Assembly: GCA_963665085.2 (NCBI GenBank)
Contig: CAXXXS010000001.1
Coordinates: 2,728,001 to 2,792,000 of the forward strand
Length of the DNA: 64,000 nucleotides
Reading direction: 5' to 3'
From: G963665085 sp963665085
GTDB lineage: Bacteria > Bacteroidota > Bacteroidia > Bacteroidales > JAAAOM01
The position numbers and the translations under genes are program-made. Shown in pieces: positions 8,449 through 18,460 of the stretch. The number at the start of each line of letters is the position of its first letter. Within the stretch, counting starts at the first letter, position 1. The notes beneath the pieces were generated by a model. The model had not been told where the DNA came from and ran no database searches. It was given only the letters and a program-made list of their open reading frames with translations.

Positions 8449-8467
8449 GTAAGAATTCTTACCTTTG
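8449..8467 (+). promoter_or_regulatory. Palindrome overlapping a candidate -7 box before the ECF sigma gene
   Basis: GTAAGAATTCTTAC (8449-8462) is a perfect 14-bp palindrome. It overlaps TACCTTTG (8460-8467), which fits the Bacteroidota -7 consensus TAnnTTTG. The ATG of the sigma gene is 26 bases further on. The arrangement fits an operator over a promoter. No well-spaced -33 TTTG is evident. Confidence 0.4.
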
Positions 8468-8493
8468 GGCAGGTTTTTTATACCGTTTTTTTA

Positions 8494-9066
8494 ATGATAG
8501 ATTCTGGAGAAAAAAGTATTGATGTTTTATGGCTGTCATTTCTTAAAGGAGATGAAAATAGTTTTGCTTTGATATACCAGCAATCTGTAAATGGATTAAT
8601 GCTTTATGGTCTGAAATTCACGACCGACAGGGAAATTGTACATGATTGTCTGCAAGAAGTATTTATCGATTTATTTACAAAAAAGAAAAAACTGGGGCGA
8701 AATATTAAACGTATAAAGCCCTATCTTTTTGTTGCTGTTCGAAATGGGATTATAAAAAAGATGATGAGAGAGAATAAATATCGTTCTGTATCGTTAGAAG
8801 AGATTAATAATAATCTTGATTTTAATGTTGAATATAGTGCAGAGCAGTATTTTATTAAAAATGAAAAAAATAAAAGAACTCAGGAAAGAATAAGAGATGC
8901 AGTAAATAACCTTCCTCCTCGACAGAAAGAGATTGTTTATCTTAAGTTCGAAGAAGAACTGGATTATAATGATATATCCGAAGTAATGAATATATCGATT
9001 GAGTCAGCAAGAAAGTCGGTATATAGATCCATACTTTCACTGAGAAAATTATTAGGAAATGAGTAG
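8494..9066 (+). CDS. ECF RNA polymerase sigma factor, Bacteroidota expansion family
   Basis: A 190-residue sigma-70 family protein. Region 2 spans about residues 20-90 (FALIYQQSVNGLMLYGLKF, then DCLQEVFIDLF). Region 4 spans about 130-186 with the helix-turn-helix LPPRQKEIVYLKFEEEL / YNDISEVMNISIESARKSVY. Regions 1 and 3 are absent, as expected for ECF sigmas. The next gene is a FecR anti-sigma factor, followed by an STN-domain SusC. This is the standard layout in which outer-membrane ligand binding frees the sigma factor to transcribe the susCD pair. A palindrome overlaps a promoter-like box immediately upstream. Confidence 0.92.
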   Translation: MIDSGEKSIDVLWLSFLKGDENSFALIYQQSVNGLMLYGLKFTTDREIVHDCLQEVFIDLFTKKKKLGRNIKRIKPYLFVAVRNGIIKKMMRENKYRSVSLEEINNNLDFNVEYSAEQYFIKNEKNKRTQERIRDAVNNLPPRQKEIVYLKFEEELDYNDISEVMNISIESARKSVYRSILSLRKLLGNE

Positions 9067-9150
9067 TTATCTTAGAAAAAACATAAAAAAGATTGAATTT
9101 CATGTCCTTGTTTTAAGGACAATAAGATCATATAAGAAGAAAGCTGAAGA

Positions 9151-10341
9151 ATGAATGATATAATAAAATATACAGAGGATAAAAAATTTATTAGGTGGGT
9201 TCTCTCCCCCGATGAGAATATTAATTCTTATTGGGAGCAATATATAAAAAATAATCCGGACGAATTAGAAAATATTGAACAGGCAAAAATTATTGTCTCT
9301 CAATTTAAAACAGAAAAAGAAGCAATTTCTGAAAATGAAACAAATGAATTGTTTTCAGGAATTATGAAAGGAGTTGAGGAAGCAAATAAAAATAGGAGCA
9401 AACATTTGATTGCGATGCCTGTGTTTAAGTATGCTGCAGCTATTCTCGTTTTAGTTTCTTTAGGAATAGCATATTATTTTACTTTGATTCAGACTAATTT
9501 TTATTCAACTGCTCAAAAGGCTGTCGCTCAATCGCTAAGTGAGCCGTCTGTGTCTCAATTAATTCTTTGTGACGGTACAGTTATTAATATAAACGAGAAA
9601 AATTCATTTTTAGAATACATTAATGATAAGCATATTGTAGTTAACCAGAAGGATACAATAGCTATAAAAGAAGTTGATAAAAAAGGAGTCAATCATTTGG
9701 CAATTGCTAGGGGAAATACAACTATAATAAAGCTAAATGATGGAACTGTGATTCATGTAAATTCTGAGTCTCATCTGGTTTATCCAGCTGTAAATGCTGA
9801 TAATACTCGTCAGGCATATTTAGAAGGGGAAGGTTTTTTTGAAGTTGCTCATAATCCAGATAAGCCATTTGTTACATCTACTTCAGAAGTTGATATTGAG
9901 GTGTTAGGGACAAAATTTAATTTATCATCTTATCCGTCAGAAAATATTACAGAAACTTTTCTTGTAGAGGGAAAAGTAAAAGTTAAAAGAAACGATGGAT
10001 TATTTTCTACTAACGAAGAGATACTGTCGCCAAATCAAAAAGCAATCTACAACAAAAAAAATAAGGAAATAAATGTTTTAGAAATCGAGGATAACGATTA
10101 CATTACATGGTATAAAGGTTATCTTAATTTTAGATCCCAGAATCTATCTGATATAATAAAAAAGTTAGAACGATTTTATAACATTAAAATTCAACTTGAA
10201 AATCCGGAATTGGGTAAAGAAGTAATTTCCGGAAAGCTTAAGTTGCAAGAAGAGGAGATGGACACGGTAATAAAAGTATTGGCAAATACAGCTACACTTC
10301 ATATGGATAAATTAGAAGGAGCATTATATATTCTAAAATAA
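9151..10341 (+). CDS. FecR-type anti-sigma factor
   Basis: A 396-residue inner-membrane signal transducer. A cytoplasmic N-terminal part (1-90) would bind the sigma factor. One membrane helix lies at about 93-112 (YAAAILVLVSLGIAYYF). A periplasmic FecR domain follows (about 185-285, including IIKLNDGTVIHVNSES and EGEGFFEVAHNPDKPF). The C-terminal DUF4974-like domain (about 320-392, NFRSQNLSDIIKKLERFYNI) is expected to contact the STN domain of SusC. It starts 84 bases after the sigma gene and precedes susC by 123 bases. It should hold the sigma factor inactive until SusC binds its ligand. Confidence 0.92.
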   Translation: MNDIIKYTEDKKFIRWVLSPDENINSYWEQYIKNNPDELENIEQAKIIVSQFKTEKEAISENETNELFSGIMKGVEEANKNRSKHLIAMPVFKYAAAILVLVSLGIAYYFTLIQTNFYSTAQKAVAQSLSEPSVSQLILCDGTVININEKNSFLEYINDKHIVVNQKDTIAIKEVDKKGVNHLAIARGNTTIIKLNDGTVIHVNSESHLVYPAVNADNTRQAYLEGEGFFEVAHNPDKPFVTSTSEVDIEVLGTKFNLSSYPSENITETFLVEGKVKVKRNDGLFSTNEEILSPNQKAIYNKKNKEINVLEIEDNDYITWYKGYLNFRSQNLSDIIKKLERFYNIKIQLENPELGKEVISGKLKLQEEEMDTVIKVLANTATLHMDKLEGALYILK

Positions 10342-10464
10342 AAAATCTTTAGAGTACCTATATCATTGAAGAAGCGGCTAAATGTATGAGTGTTACCTTT
10401 TAATATAAAATTTATCTGCTAAAGGTTATGTGTTAAATGCGAAAAATATGCTTAATTTGAGCAT

Positions 10465-13400
10465 ATGAGATTTCTACTAGCTACTATCTTATTATTTAGT
10501 TTTTATTGTATTAATTCGTGGGCGCAAACGACCAAAATAAACTTAAGTCTAGAAGGAGCTACCCTTGCGAATTTGATAGAAGAATTGGAGAATCAAAGCG
10601 AATATTTTTTTATTTATTCCGATGACATTTTTACAAATGTTAGACCAATAACGATTAAGGTTGAAAATGTGCCGTTAGAATTCATATTGAAAGAGTTAGA
10701 AAATCAAGTAGCAATTAGCGCACAGATCATTGGTCAGCAAGTTATACTTACAAAAGAAGAAACCGGAAATCAGCAGGAGTTTTCAAGAGCTAAGAAAATT
10801 TCAGGAAAAGTAATAGGTGTGTCTGAACAGCCAATTGTTGGAGTTTCTATTATAGTGAAAGGAACTTTACACGGAACAGTAACTAATGAACAGGGATTAT
10901 TTGAATTAACACTACCTGAAGATACCTCTACATTATTATTTGCGTATCTAGGAATGATTACAAAGGAAGTTTTTGTTGAGACTCAATCAGAACTTACGGT
11001 TGTATTAGAAGAGGATATTGTGAAATTAGAAGAGGTAGTTGCAATCGGTTATGGAAGTATTAAAAGGACAGAAAATACAGGTTCAATAACATCATTAAAA
11101 TCAAATACGTACGAAGAATTTCCTGTAAATACTATGGAAGAAGGTTTAAAGGGGCGATTAACAGGAGTTCAAATTACCTCTAGTTCTGGTCAACCTGGTG
11201 CAGGTATGAGTGTACGTATTCGAGGCGTATCCTCTATAGCAGGTGGAAATGAACCATTGTATGTGATAGATGGTATACCAACTTTTAATCTGGATGTTAG
11301 GGAATTAAACGGTCTTTCAGGATTTAATCCGGGTGATATAAGTATGGTAGAAGTTCTTAAAGATGCCGTAGCCACATCAATTTATGGTTCCAGAGCTGCT
11401 AATGGAGTAATACTCATTTCAACAAAGAATGGGATGCCTGGTAGAATGAGGGTTACTTACGATTCGTATATAGGAGTACAAAAATTAAGGAAGAAATTAT
11501 CTCTGATGGATGGTGATGAATTTATTGATTACTCAACAGAATATTATACAAATTCAGTGAATATTACCGATGACCAAAAACAACAGTATTTAAATGCTCT
11601 AACCACATATGGTAATGCAAATACAGATTGGCAGGATGAAGTTTATAGGACATCTTTCCAACATGGTCACAACCTCTCGTTTTCTGGGGGAAGTAATAAC
11701 AATTCATATTTTACCTCTTTAAGTTATATCAACCAGGATGGAATAATTGAAAATACTGATTTTACAAAATATAGTTTTAGATTAAACCTAAAGAATAAAA
11801 TTACAAAATGGCTAGAGATAAATCCAAGAGCAACGTTTAGTAGAGTTGTTCAAAATGGATTTCTTGCTGGCGATGGAACAAATGCCCGAAACAATCAAAA
11901 GTCTGGTATAGGAGCAACTTTGTTAGTTCCCCCTACAATAAGTGTTTATGATGATAATGGAGATTATTCCTCAATAGTGGCTTATCCTTTTAGTTATGAT
12001 GTAATGGATAATCCTGTTGCTATGTTAAATGCTCTCGACAGAAATACAATGTATTATTTTTTAGGTGGAATAGATATAGATACAAAACTAACTTCAGTTA
12101 TTTCAAACACAATGAGGTTTGGAGCAGAGTATACCAACAGGACACACGATTATTATTTGCCAAGTGAATTACTTCAGTTGGGAGCACAAACTGCTGAATG
12201 GGAGGAAGTAAAGATGTTTGGTAATGTTATTGAAGATTTTATATCCATGAAAAAACTTCTTTATAAAGAGTTATCTTTTGAATCGATGTTGGGGTTCTCC
12301 GCTCAATGGGAAAATTATCAGAGCATAAGTCTTTCGGGAACTGGTTTTCCCTCTGATAACCTTCAAAATAATACAATTCAGGCAGCAAGTTCAGTGTCTA
12401 CTCCGGAAACTGAAAGAACACGAACAACCTTAGCGTCTTTCTTTGGAAGGTTAAATCTGGGATATTCAGACAAATACTATTCAACTTTTAGTATACGTTA
12501 TGATGGTTCTTCTGTATTTTCGGCGAATGATAAATGGGCAACATTTCCAGCTATTGGTTTTGCGTGGCGATTAAGTGAAGAAGATTTTTTTAATAGCTCA
12601 AGAATATCATCTGTAAAATTGCGTGCAGATTGGGGCTTGTCCGGTAATCAGGCGATAAAACCCTATCAGTCTCTTTTTGTTGCGGAGATTGTTAATACAG
12701 GTCAGGGGGCGGGAAATGGAATTAACGTTGGATTAGCTCCAATGCTCTCAAATTCTGACTTAACATGGGAAACAACTGAACAGTTTAATATGGGTTTAGA
12801 TTATGGAATGTTTAATGAAAGAATAAGAGTAATTCTCGATTATTATGTACGTAACACAAAAGATTTATTGGCAAATGTAGCTCTTCCCGAATCATCAGGT
12901 TATTCTTATTATGTAGATAATGTGGGGGCGGTTCAAAATAAAGGTTTTGAATTTTATTTTGGGGCAGATGTAATAGATAATATAAACTGGCTGTTAACAG
13001 TAGAACTTAATTTTTCAAAAAACAGAAATAAAGTAGTAGAAACTATAGAGAATCAGGATATTATTCCAACCAAGACTGACGACGCTTCAAGAACTCAGAC
13101 TATCGTTCGTGAGGGTGAACCACTTTATTCGTTTTATATGCCTAAATTTTTAGGGATTGATGAATCCGGGAAACCAATGTATGAAGATCTTAACAACGAT
13201 GGCCAGATTGATGCTTCTGACAATCAGATAGCGGGCAGCTCTTTTCCTGATTTTATTTATGGCTCTGATATCAATATAAAATATAAGGCATTTTCATTAT
13301 CCATGAACTGGCAAGGTGTTCAAGGAATTAACTTAAATAATGTAACGCTTTATGCCTTAACATTACCAGAACCAGTTAGCAATAAAGTAAAGAATATTAG

Positions 13401-13701
13401 AGATTATTATCCAAGAATTAGTGATGATTATACTGTTTATGATTCAGACCGATTTATTGAAGATGCTTCTTATTTACGATTGAAAAATATTAAATTATCA
13501 TATAATTTTCCTGATGTTTTTGATGTAGTAGATGACTTGACATTTTATATTAGGGTCCGGAATATTTTAACATTCACCAAATATTCGGGATACGAACCAG
13601 AAGTGAATAGTTTTAGTAATGATAATCAATTACAAGGTGTAGATTATGCTGCATTTCCTTCTGCAAAAACCATTAGTGTCGGTATTAGTTTAAAATTTTA
13701 A
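10465..13701 (+). CDS. SusC/RagA-family TonB-linked outer-membrane transporter with STN signalling domain
   Basis: A 1078-residue transporter. It has a signal peptide (1-20, ending NSWAQ) and a secretin/TonB short N-terminal (STN) domain at about 27-100 (LIEELENQSEYFFIYSDDIF). A carboxypeptidase-regulatory-like domain follows (about 111-195). The plug contains the SusC signature (GLKGRLTGVQITSSSGQPG...VRIRGVSS, then PLYVIDGIP). A long beta-barrel ends in the aromatic TISVGISLKF. The STN domain marks it as a signalling SusC working with the upstream FecR and sigma factor. SusD follows two bases after the stop. It takes up oligomeric nutrients across the outer membrane using TonB energy. The substrate cannot be told from sequence, and there are no glycoside hydrolases nearby. 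Confidence 0.93.
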   Translation: MRFLLATILLFSFYCINSWAQTTKINLSLEGATLANLIEELENQSEYFFIYSDDIFTNVRPITIKVENVPLEFILKELENQVAISAQIIGQQVILTKEETGNQQEFSRAKKISGKVIGVSEQPIVGVSIIVKGTLHGTVTNEQGLFELTLPEDTSTLLFAYLGMITKEVFVETQSELTVVLEEDIVKLEEVVAIGYGSIKRTENTGSITSLKSNTYEEFPVNTMEEGLKGRLTGVQITSSSGQPGAGMSVRIRGVSSIAGGNEPLYVIDGIPTFNLDVRELNGLSGFNPGDISMVEVLKDAVATSIYGSRAANGVILISTKNGMPGRMRVTYDSYIGVQKLRKKLSLMDGDEFIDYSTEYYTNSVNITDDQKQQYLNALTTYGNANTDWQDEVYRTSFQHGHNLSFSGGSNNNSYFTSLSYINQDGIIENTDFTKYSFRLNLKNKITKWLEINPRATFSRVVQNGFLAGDGTNARNNQKSGIGATLLVPPTISVYDDNGDYSSIVAYPFSYDVMDNPVAMLNALDRNTMYYFLGGIDIDTKLTSVISNTMRFGAEYTNRTHDYYLPSELLQLGAQTAEWEEVKMFGNVIEDFISMKKLLYKELSFESMLGFSAQWENYQSISLSGTGFPSDNLQNNTIQAASSVSTPETERTRTTLASFFGRLNLGYSDKYYSTFSIRYDGSSVFSANDKWATFPAIGFAWRLSEEDFFNSSRISSVKLRADWGLSGNQAIKPYQSLFVAEIVNTGQGAGNGINVGLAPMLSNSDLTWETTEQFNMGLDYGMFNERIRVILDYYVRNTKDLLANVALPESSGYSYYVDNVGAVQNKGFEFYFGADVIDNINWLLTVELNFSKNRNKVVETIENQDIIPTKTDDASRTQTIVREGEPLYSFYMPKFLGIDESGKPMYEDLNNDGQIDASDNQIAGSSFPDFIYGSDINIKYKAFSLSMNWQGVQGINLNNVTLYALTLPEPVSNKVKNIRDYYPRISDDYTVYDSDRFIEDASYLRLKNIKLSYNFPDVFDVVDDLTFYIRVRNILTFTKYSGYEPEVNSFSNDNQLQGVDYAAFPSAKTISVGISLKF

Positions 13702-13703
13702 TT

Positions 13704-15149
13704 ATGTCTTTATATAAAGCTAAACTATTTATATTGCTGTCTATTATCTTATTCACCGCATGTGATAAATTTCTGGAGGAGGATCCTCAAAATTTAGTTG
13801 GGCTTGAGGAACTAGATGAAGATATAGTTGAAAGTTTAATCGTTGGGATATATGAACCTTTAACGCGAAGTAGAGGAAGATTGTGGGAATCCCATTGGGG
13901 AAGAACGCTTATTTTACTGGAAGAACATGCTGTTTCCCGCTTAAAAGAAAAAAATGAGCTGGCTAATTATAAATTTAATAGTGATCCGTTTTTAATGACA
14001 TCAGGATGGGGCACAATCTATGAATCAATAGCAAGGGCAAATACATTGATAGAACTTCTGGAAAGTGATTCAAACTTACACGAAGAAGATAAAAATGCAG
14101 CTTTTGCAGAAGCATGTTTTATAAGAGCGTTAGATTATTTTCAGTTAGTTAGAATGTTTGGAGAAGTCCCACTTAGATTAGTGCCCGTTACAAATCTTGA
14201 TGACGCTACTTTATCATTATCAACGGAGGAGGAAATTTATGTTCAAATATTGACCGATCTTTTGGAAGCTGAAAAGTACCTCCCTTCAGTTACTGATAAT
14301 CCCGGGAGAGCGACAAGTGGTGCCGCAAAAACAGTTTTGGCTGATGTATATCTTACTTTAAATATGTTCGAGGAAGCACATGCTAAAACACTTGAAATTA
14401 TTGAAAATAAAAATATCTATGGATATAATCTAATTTCTTCAATTGATTTATTATACTCTCCAACATCTCCAACTAATGATGAGGATATTTTTTCTTTGAA
14501 ATTTTCGCGATATGTTGGTAAAGGAAGTTTTCTTGCAGCATATTCAGCCCCATTATCGTATCCCGAAGTGGCAGCAGTACGTGCGTTTGAAGATTGCGGG
14601 GCAAATTCCAATGCTCCACTCTTGAGAGATTGGGATGATAATGATTTAAGAAAAGATTTGAATATTTACAATACAGCAATAGTTGATGGTGTGGAAGTAG
14701 AGATTGAAATGGCCGGGGATTATACACATATCTATGGTAAACATCGAGATCCGGGGGAGCCAGAAGAAACAGCTTCCGGTGTTGACTATTATTTATACAG
14801 ATATGCTGAAGTATTATTAATATTTGCTGAGACAGAGAATAAAATAAGTGGGCCAACCTCAGAAGCGTATGATGCTGTAAATAAAGTTAGAAGGCGAGCA
14901 TACGGAGTTGATATGAATGAAACTAGTTCTGTGGCAGATTTACCAGAAGGTCTTACGCAAGAAGAATTTGATGATATGGTTTTTCGTGAACGAGGTTATG
15001 AATTTATGTTTGAAGGCAAAAGATGGTTTGATCTTAAACGAACAGGTAGGTGGAAAACCATTATTCCAGAAGCTGGAAAGTCTCTTCCTACAACTTTATA
15101 TTGGCCATTCCCGGCAAGCGAGTTGCAATATAATGATGAAATTGAATAA
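13704..15149 (+). CDS. SusD/RagB-family nutrient-binding lipoprotein
   Basis: A 481-residue SusD-like protein that forms the lid of the SusC channel on the outer membrane surface. It has an SPII signal with lipobox LFTAC (Cys20) followed by DKFLEEDPQN, the usual SusD start. TPR-like helices are evident (AFAEACFIRALDYFQLVRMFGEVPL). The C-terminal RagB/SusD signature FRERGYEFMFEGKRWFDLKRTGRW is present. It ends WPFPASELQYNDEIE and lacks the usual NPGY-type ending by a few residues, because a TAA falls early. This should not damage the fold. Start is two bases after the susC stop, so translation is probably coupled. Confidence 0.92.
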   Translation: MSLYKAKLFILLSIILFTACDKFLEEDPQNLVGLEELDEDIVESLIVGIYEPLTRSRGRLWESHWGRTLILLEEHAVSRLKEKNELANYKFNSDPFLMTSGWGTIYESIARANTLIELLESDSNLHEEDKNAAFAEACFIRALDYFQLVRMFGEVPLRLVPVTNLDDATLSLSTEEEIYVQILTDLLEAEKYLPSVTDNPGRATSGAAKTVLADVYLTLNMFEEAHAKTLEIIENKNIYGYNLISSIDLLYSPTSPTNDEDIFSLKFSRYVGKGSFLAAYSAPLSYPEVAAVRAFEDCGANSNAPLLRDWDDNDLRKDLNIYNTAIVDGVEVEIEMAGDYTHIYGKHRDPGEPEETASGVDYYLYRYAEVLLIFAETENKISGPTSEAYDAVNKVRRRAYGVDMNETSSVADLPEGLTQEEFDDMVFRERGYEFMFEGKRWFDLKRTGRWKTIIPEAGKSLPTTLYWPFPASELQYNDEIE

Positions 15150-15426
15150 AAAGTCTATACTTATCTTTTTTTATTCCGACAATTGTTTTTTTTCTAATTT
15201 TTATGGTTTAAAGTGTGTAAGTTGCTTGAATCTAGTATGTTGTTGAAGTTATCTATGCAGGTTGGATATTCATATCTATTTTTTTTTGTGATTTTATTAA
15301 TACTCAGATAACCAGGCGATTTTTAAAAAAAATAAAAAAAAAGTTAATTCTGGTGTCTATATCTAATCCACTTTAAGATCCCATTATCGAATAATTGCTA
15401 ATTAATAGATAACGAGGATACTTAAA

Positions 15427-18372
15427 ATGAAACAAATCAACAAATTTTTTCTTGTTGTAATCTTTTTGTTTACAGCTGTTTTAGTGGGGAGTGCTCAGAC
15501 AATGGTAAGTGGAGTTGTTAGGGATTCAGCTAGTAATGAGCCATTGCCATTTGCAAATGTTATTATTAAAGGAACAACAAATGGTACAACAACAGATTTA
15601 AATGGTGAATACCTTTTACTTCTAAAATCGGGTTCGTATACATTGGTTGCTTCTTATATAGGTTATGAGAGCATGGAAAAAGAATTTAAACTGGAAGAGG
15701 GTAAAAAACTCGTCCTTGATTATAATCTTTTTTCAGAATCTATAATGGGAGAGGAGATTGTTATTACTGGTATGTTGCGGGGACAAAAAGCGGCAATCAG
15801 TTCACAACTTAATGCAGCAGGTATTGTTAATGCTGTTTCAGAAGAACAAATTCAGGAACTACCCGATGCTAACGCAGGAGATGCTTTGGGAAGGTTGCCT
15901 GGTATATCATTAAAGCGTTCGGGAGGTGAAGCACAGAATATTGTGCTGCGAGGATTGAATGAGAAGTATAGCATGATCCAATTAAATGGAGTGCCTGTTC
16001 CTTCTACAGGTTCAGACAGTCGAGGAGTAGACCTGAGTTTGTTTTCTTTAAATTCTTTGGCAGGTATTGAAGTGACAAAAGCATTAACGCCTGATATGGA
16101 TGCGGATGCTATTGCAGGTGCAGTAAACTTAGTAACTAAAAAGGCGTCAGCGGTCCCTAAACTTAGGATTGATCTGGGGGGTGGTTATAACGCTCTTACG
16201 AATAGTGCTGCTCAGTACAATGCTGGATTACGTTATAACCGTAGAATGTTTAATGAGGCTTTGGGTATACAAGCATCAGTAACATCTGAAAGAAAAATAA
16301 GGAGTAATGAAGAATATTCTCAAGGTTGGGATATTCTGGTAAACAATGATGGTAGCACTACCTATCAAATTACAGATTTAACTACCTTATTTACTAATGA
16401 AATAAGAAAAAGAACAGGAGGAAGTCTTTTGTTCGATCTAAGTACAGGAGATGGAGGTACAATAAGATTTAACAATTTCTATAACCGTACAGATAGGGAT
16501 GCAGTTAATTACTCCAGGAATTATACTACAGATGGTAGTGTATCATATAAAATTCAGGATACAGAGAGAGATATACAAACAATTAATAATGCCTTATCTG
16601 GTGAAAATTACCTCGGAAAATTTAAAATCAATTGGGGCGGTTCATATGCTTTAACTGTTGGAGAAAAAGCCTACGATCATAGCATGGAATTTACAGAGGG
16701 AGGTGCCTCAGGAACAGGAATGCAGAACATACCTCAAGATTTATTAAAAGGTCCTGGAGAACTGTTAATTCCATATGCATATAATAATTTTGAACAAGCA
16801 TATTTAATAAGGGCATATTTTGAGCCTAGTAAGAGTAAGGATAGAGATTTAATTGCTTATCTTGATGTTGAGAGAAGTGTAACAATTACTGACAAAATAA
16901 ACCTTTCTTTAAAGGCAGGTGCAAAGGTTCGTGATAAAAACCGTAAAAATGTAAATGATGTTTATTGGTCTCCTTATTGGGTTAATCAACCAAGAGATTA
17001 TTCATTGCTAGATGACGGTACAATTGTTTCTGCAGATTACAGCAATACTTCATTTGCTGATCCGATAATGGTTGGGGGAACAAACCTTTCCATGTTGAAT
17101 TTCTTAGCAGATGATCCGGAATCCCGTGGAATTTTTGATGATAAATATGCGTTAAATCCAATGCTTGATCCTGATCTTGCCAGAGAATGGTATGCTACGC
17201 ATAAGAATGGAGTAAGTGCAGATGGTTCGTTGCAAGAGTATAGTCCATATCATTCAGGAATTATGGATAATTATACTGTAAAAGAGAGAATAACTGCAGG
17301 TTATGCAATGGCAACATTAAACCTTGGTGAAGCAATTCGTTTGATTGGAGGAGTTAGAATAGAGACTGAAAATGATGAGTATACTGCCAAATATGCTCCT
17401 GAGTTATCGGGTTTCTTAACTTTTGATCCGAGTACAGTAGAAGATATTGTTGAGACTTACACATCAACTTTTGTTCTTCCAAACTTACATATGAGAATTA
17501 AGCCGGTTAAGTGGTTTGACTTAAGGATGGCTGCAACAAAAACATTAGCACGTCCTGACTTTACAATGCGATTACCAACCCTTGTTGTAAACAGGCTAGA
17601 TAAGATAATTGACAGAGGAAATACTTCATTAAATAATACAGAAGCATGGAACTATGATATTATTGCTTCTTTCTATGAATCACAATATGGATTAATAACC
17701 ATTGGCGGATTTATTAAGAAAATGGACAATATTTTTTACATGCTTAATGATGTTCGTCTTTTAAACAGTGAGATGGCTTCAGAGTATAATCTTCCTGAAG
17801 GGTATGGTAGCTATGTGGGGTTCATAATAAATGAACCGATAAATACAAATAATACGGAAGTAAAAGGACTTGAATTTGATATGCAGGCGAATTTGAAATT
17901 TTTGCCTGGATTTATGAAATATTTTGTCCTCAGGGGTAACTTCTCTGTGATTGAATCAAAAACAAGCATTCCAAGGTTTGCAATTGAGCGTGATAATTCT
18001 GTATTTCCTCCAGTTAATAATCCTGTTTTTTATGAAACAAGAAATAGGATGGAAGGTCAGCCTAGTAAGTTCGGAAATGTTGCTCTAGGTTATGATAGAG
18101 GCGGTTTCTCGGGAAGATTATCTGTATTCTTCCAAGGAGATTATGTAACATCTGTTTCGGCAAGTGGCATTAGGGATGTAATGCAGAAAGGTTATTCAAA
18201 GTGGGATTTAGCCTTAAAGCAAGAGATACAAAAATACAACATGGAGATTATGCTCAATATTTCCAATATCTCCAATATGTATGAAGGGACTTTTTATGAA
18301 TACAAAAGTCTTGACCAGGGAAGCTCAATATATGGAATGTTGATCGATTTAGGTCTGCGTATTACGCTATAA
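15427..18372 (+). CDS. TonB-dependent receptor without a SusD partner
   Basis: A 981-residue outer-membrane receptor. It has a signal peptide (ends VGSAQ, near residue 24) and a carboxypeptidase-regulatory-like domain (about 27-110, VSGVVRDSASNEPLPFANV). The plug follows (about 125-240, with ELPDANAGDALGRLPGISLK and VLRGLNEKYSMIQLNGVPVP, then DMDADAIAGAVNLVTKKA). The remaining ~730 residues form a barrel ending in LGLRITL. This plug pattern is that of the oligosaccharide/peptide-type TonB receptors rather than SusC. It has no STN domain. It is separated from susD by 277 bases and lies 88 bases before the beta-helix protein gene, with which it probably shares a transcript. The ligand is unknown. 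Confidence 0.9.
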   Translation: MKQINKFFLVVIFLFTAVLVGSAQTMVSGVVRDSASNEPLPFANVIIKGTTNGTTTDLNGEYLLLLKSGSYTLVASYIGYESMEKEFKLEEGKKLVLDYNLFSESIMGEEIVITGMLRGQKAAISSQLNAAGIVNAVSEEQIQELPDANAGDALGRLPGISLKRSGGEAQNIVLRGLNEKYSMIQLNGVPVPSTGSDSRGVDLSLFSLNSLAGIEVTKALTPDMDADAIAGAVNLVTKKASAVPKLRIDLGGGYNALTNSAAQYNAGLRYNRRMFNEALGIQASVTSERKIRSNEEYSQGWDILVNNDGSTTYQITDLTTLFTNEIRKRTGGSLLFDLSTGDGGTIRFNNFYNRTDRDAVNYSRNYTTDGSVSYKIQDTERDIQTINNALSGENYLGKFKINWGGSYALTVGEKAYDHSMEFTEGGASGTGMQNIPQDLLKGPGELLIPYAYNNFEQAYLIRAYFEPSKSKDRDLIAYLDVERSVTITDKINLSLKAGAKVRDKNRKNVNDVYWSPYWVNQPRDYSLLDDGTIVSADYSNTSFADPIMVGGTNLSMLNFLADDPESRGIFDDKYALNPMLDPDLAREWYATHKNGVSADGSLQEYSPYHSGIMDNYTVKERITAGYAMATLNLGEAIRLIGGVRIETENDEYTAKYAPELSGFLTFDPSTVEDIVETYTSTFVLPNLHMRIKPVKWFDLRMAATKTLARPDFTMRLPTLVVNRLDKIIDRGNTSLNNTEAWNYDIIASFYESQYGLITIGGFIKKMDNIFYMLNDVRLLNSEMASEYNLPEGYGSYVGFIINEPINTNNTEVKGLEFDMQANLKFLPGFMKYFVLRGNFSVIESKTSIPRFAIERDNSVFPPVNNPVFYETRNRMEGQPSKFGNVALGYDRGGFSGRLSVFFQGDYVTSVSASGIRDVMQKGYSKWDLALKQEIQKYNMEIMLNISNISNMYEGTFYEYKSLDQGSSIYGMLIDLGLRITL

Positions 18373-18435
18373 TAGTCGTTCGGGCGACTATAAAAAGAAC
18401 TTTAAGCCCGAAGCGTTGAGGGCATATTTGCCCTC
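18373..18435 (+). promoter_or_regulatory. Two hairpins between the receptor and beta-helix genes
   Basis: TAGTCG/CGACTA (18373-18390) and GAGGGC/GCCCTC (18418-18435) are two perfect 6-bp hairpins in an 88-base intercistronic gap. Neither is followed by a T tract, so they are unlikely to be full terminators. They could stabilise or process the mRNA and set the ratio of the two proteins. Confidence 0.4.
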
Positions 18436-18460
18436 AGGAGTTAAACTAAAATGATTTATT

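Noticed and set aside
14473..15246. Open frames overlapping the susD gene on both strands
   Set aside because: They lie inside a well-supported SusD coding sequence and have no recognisable features. The forward one (14917-15246) merely continues past its end.
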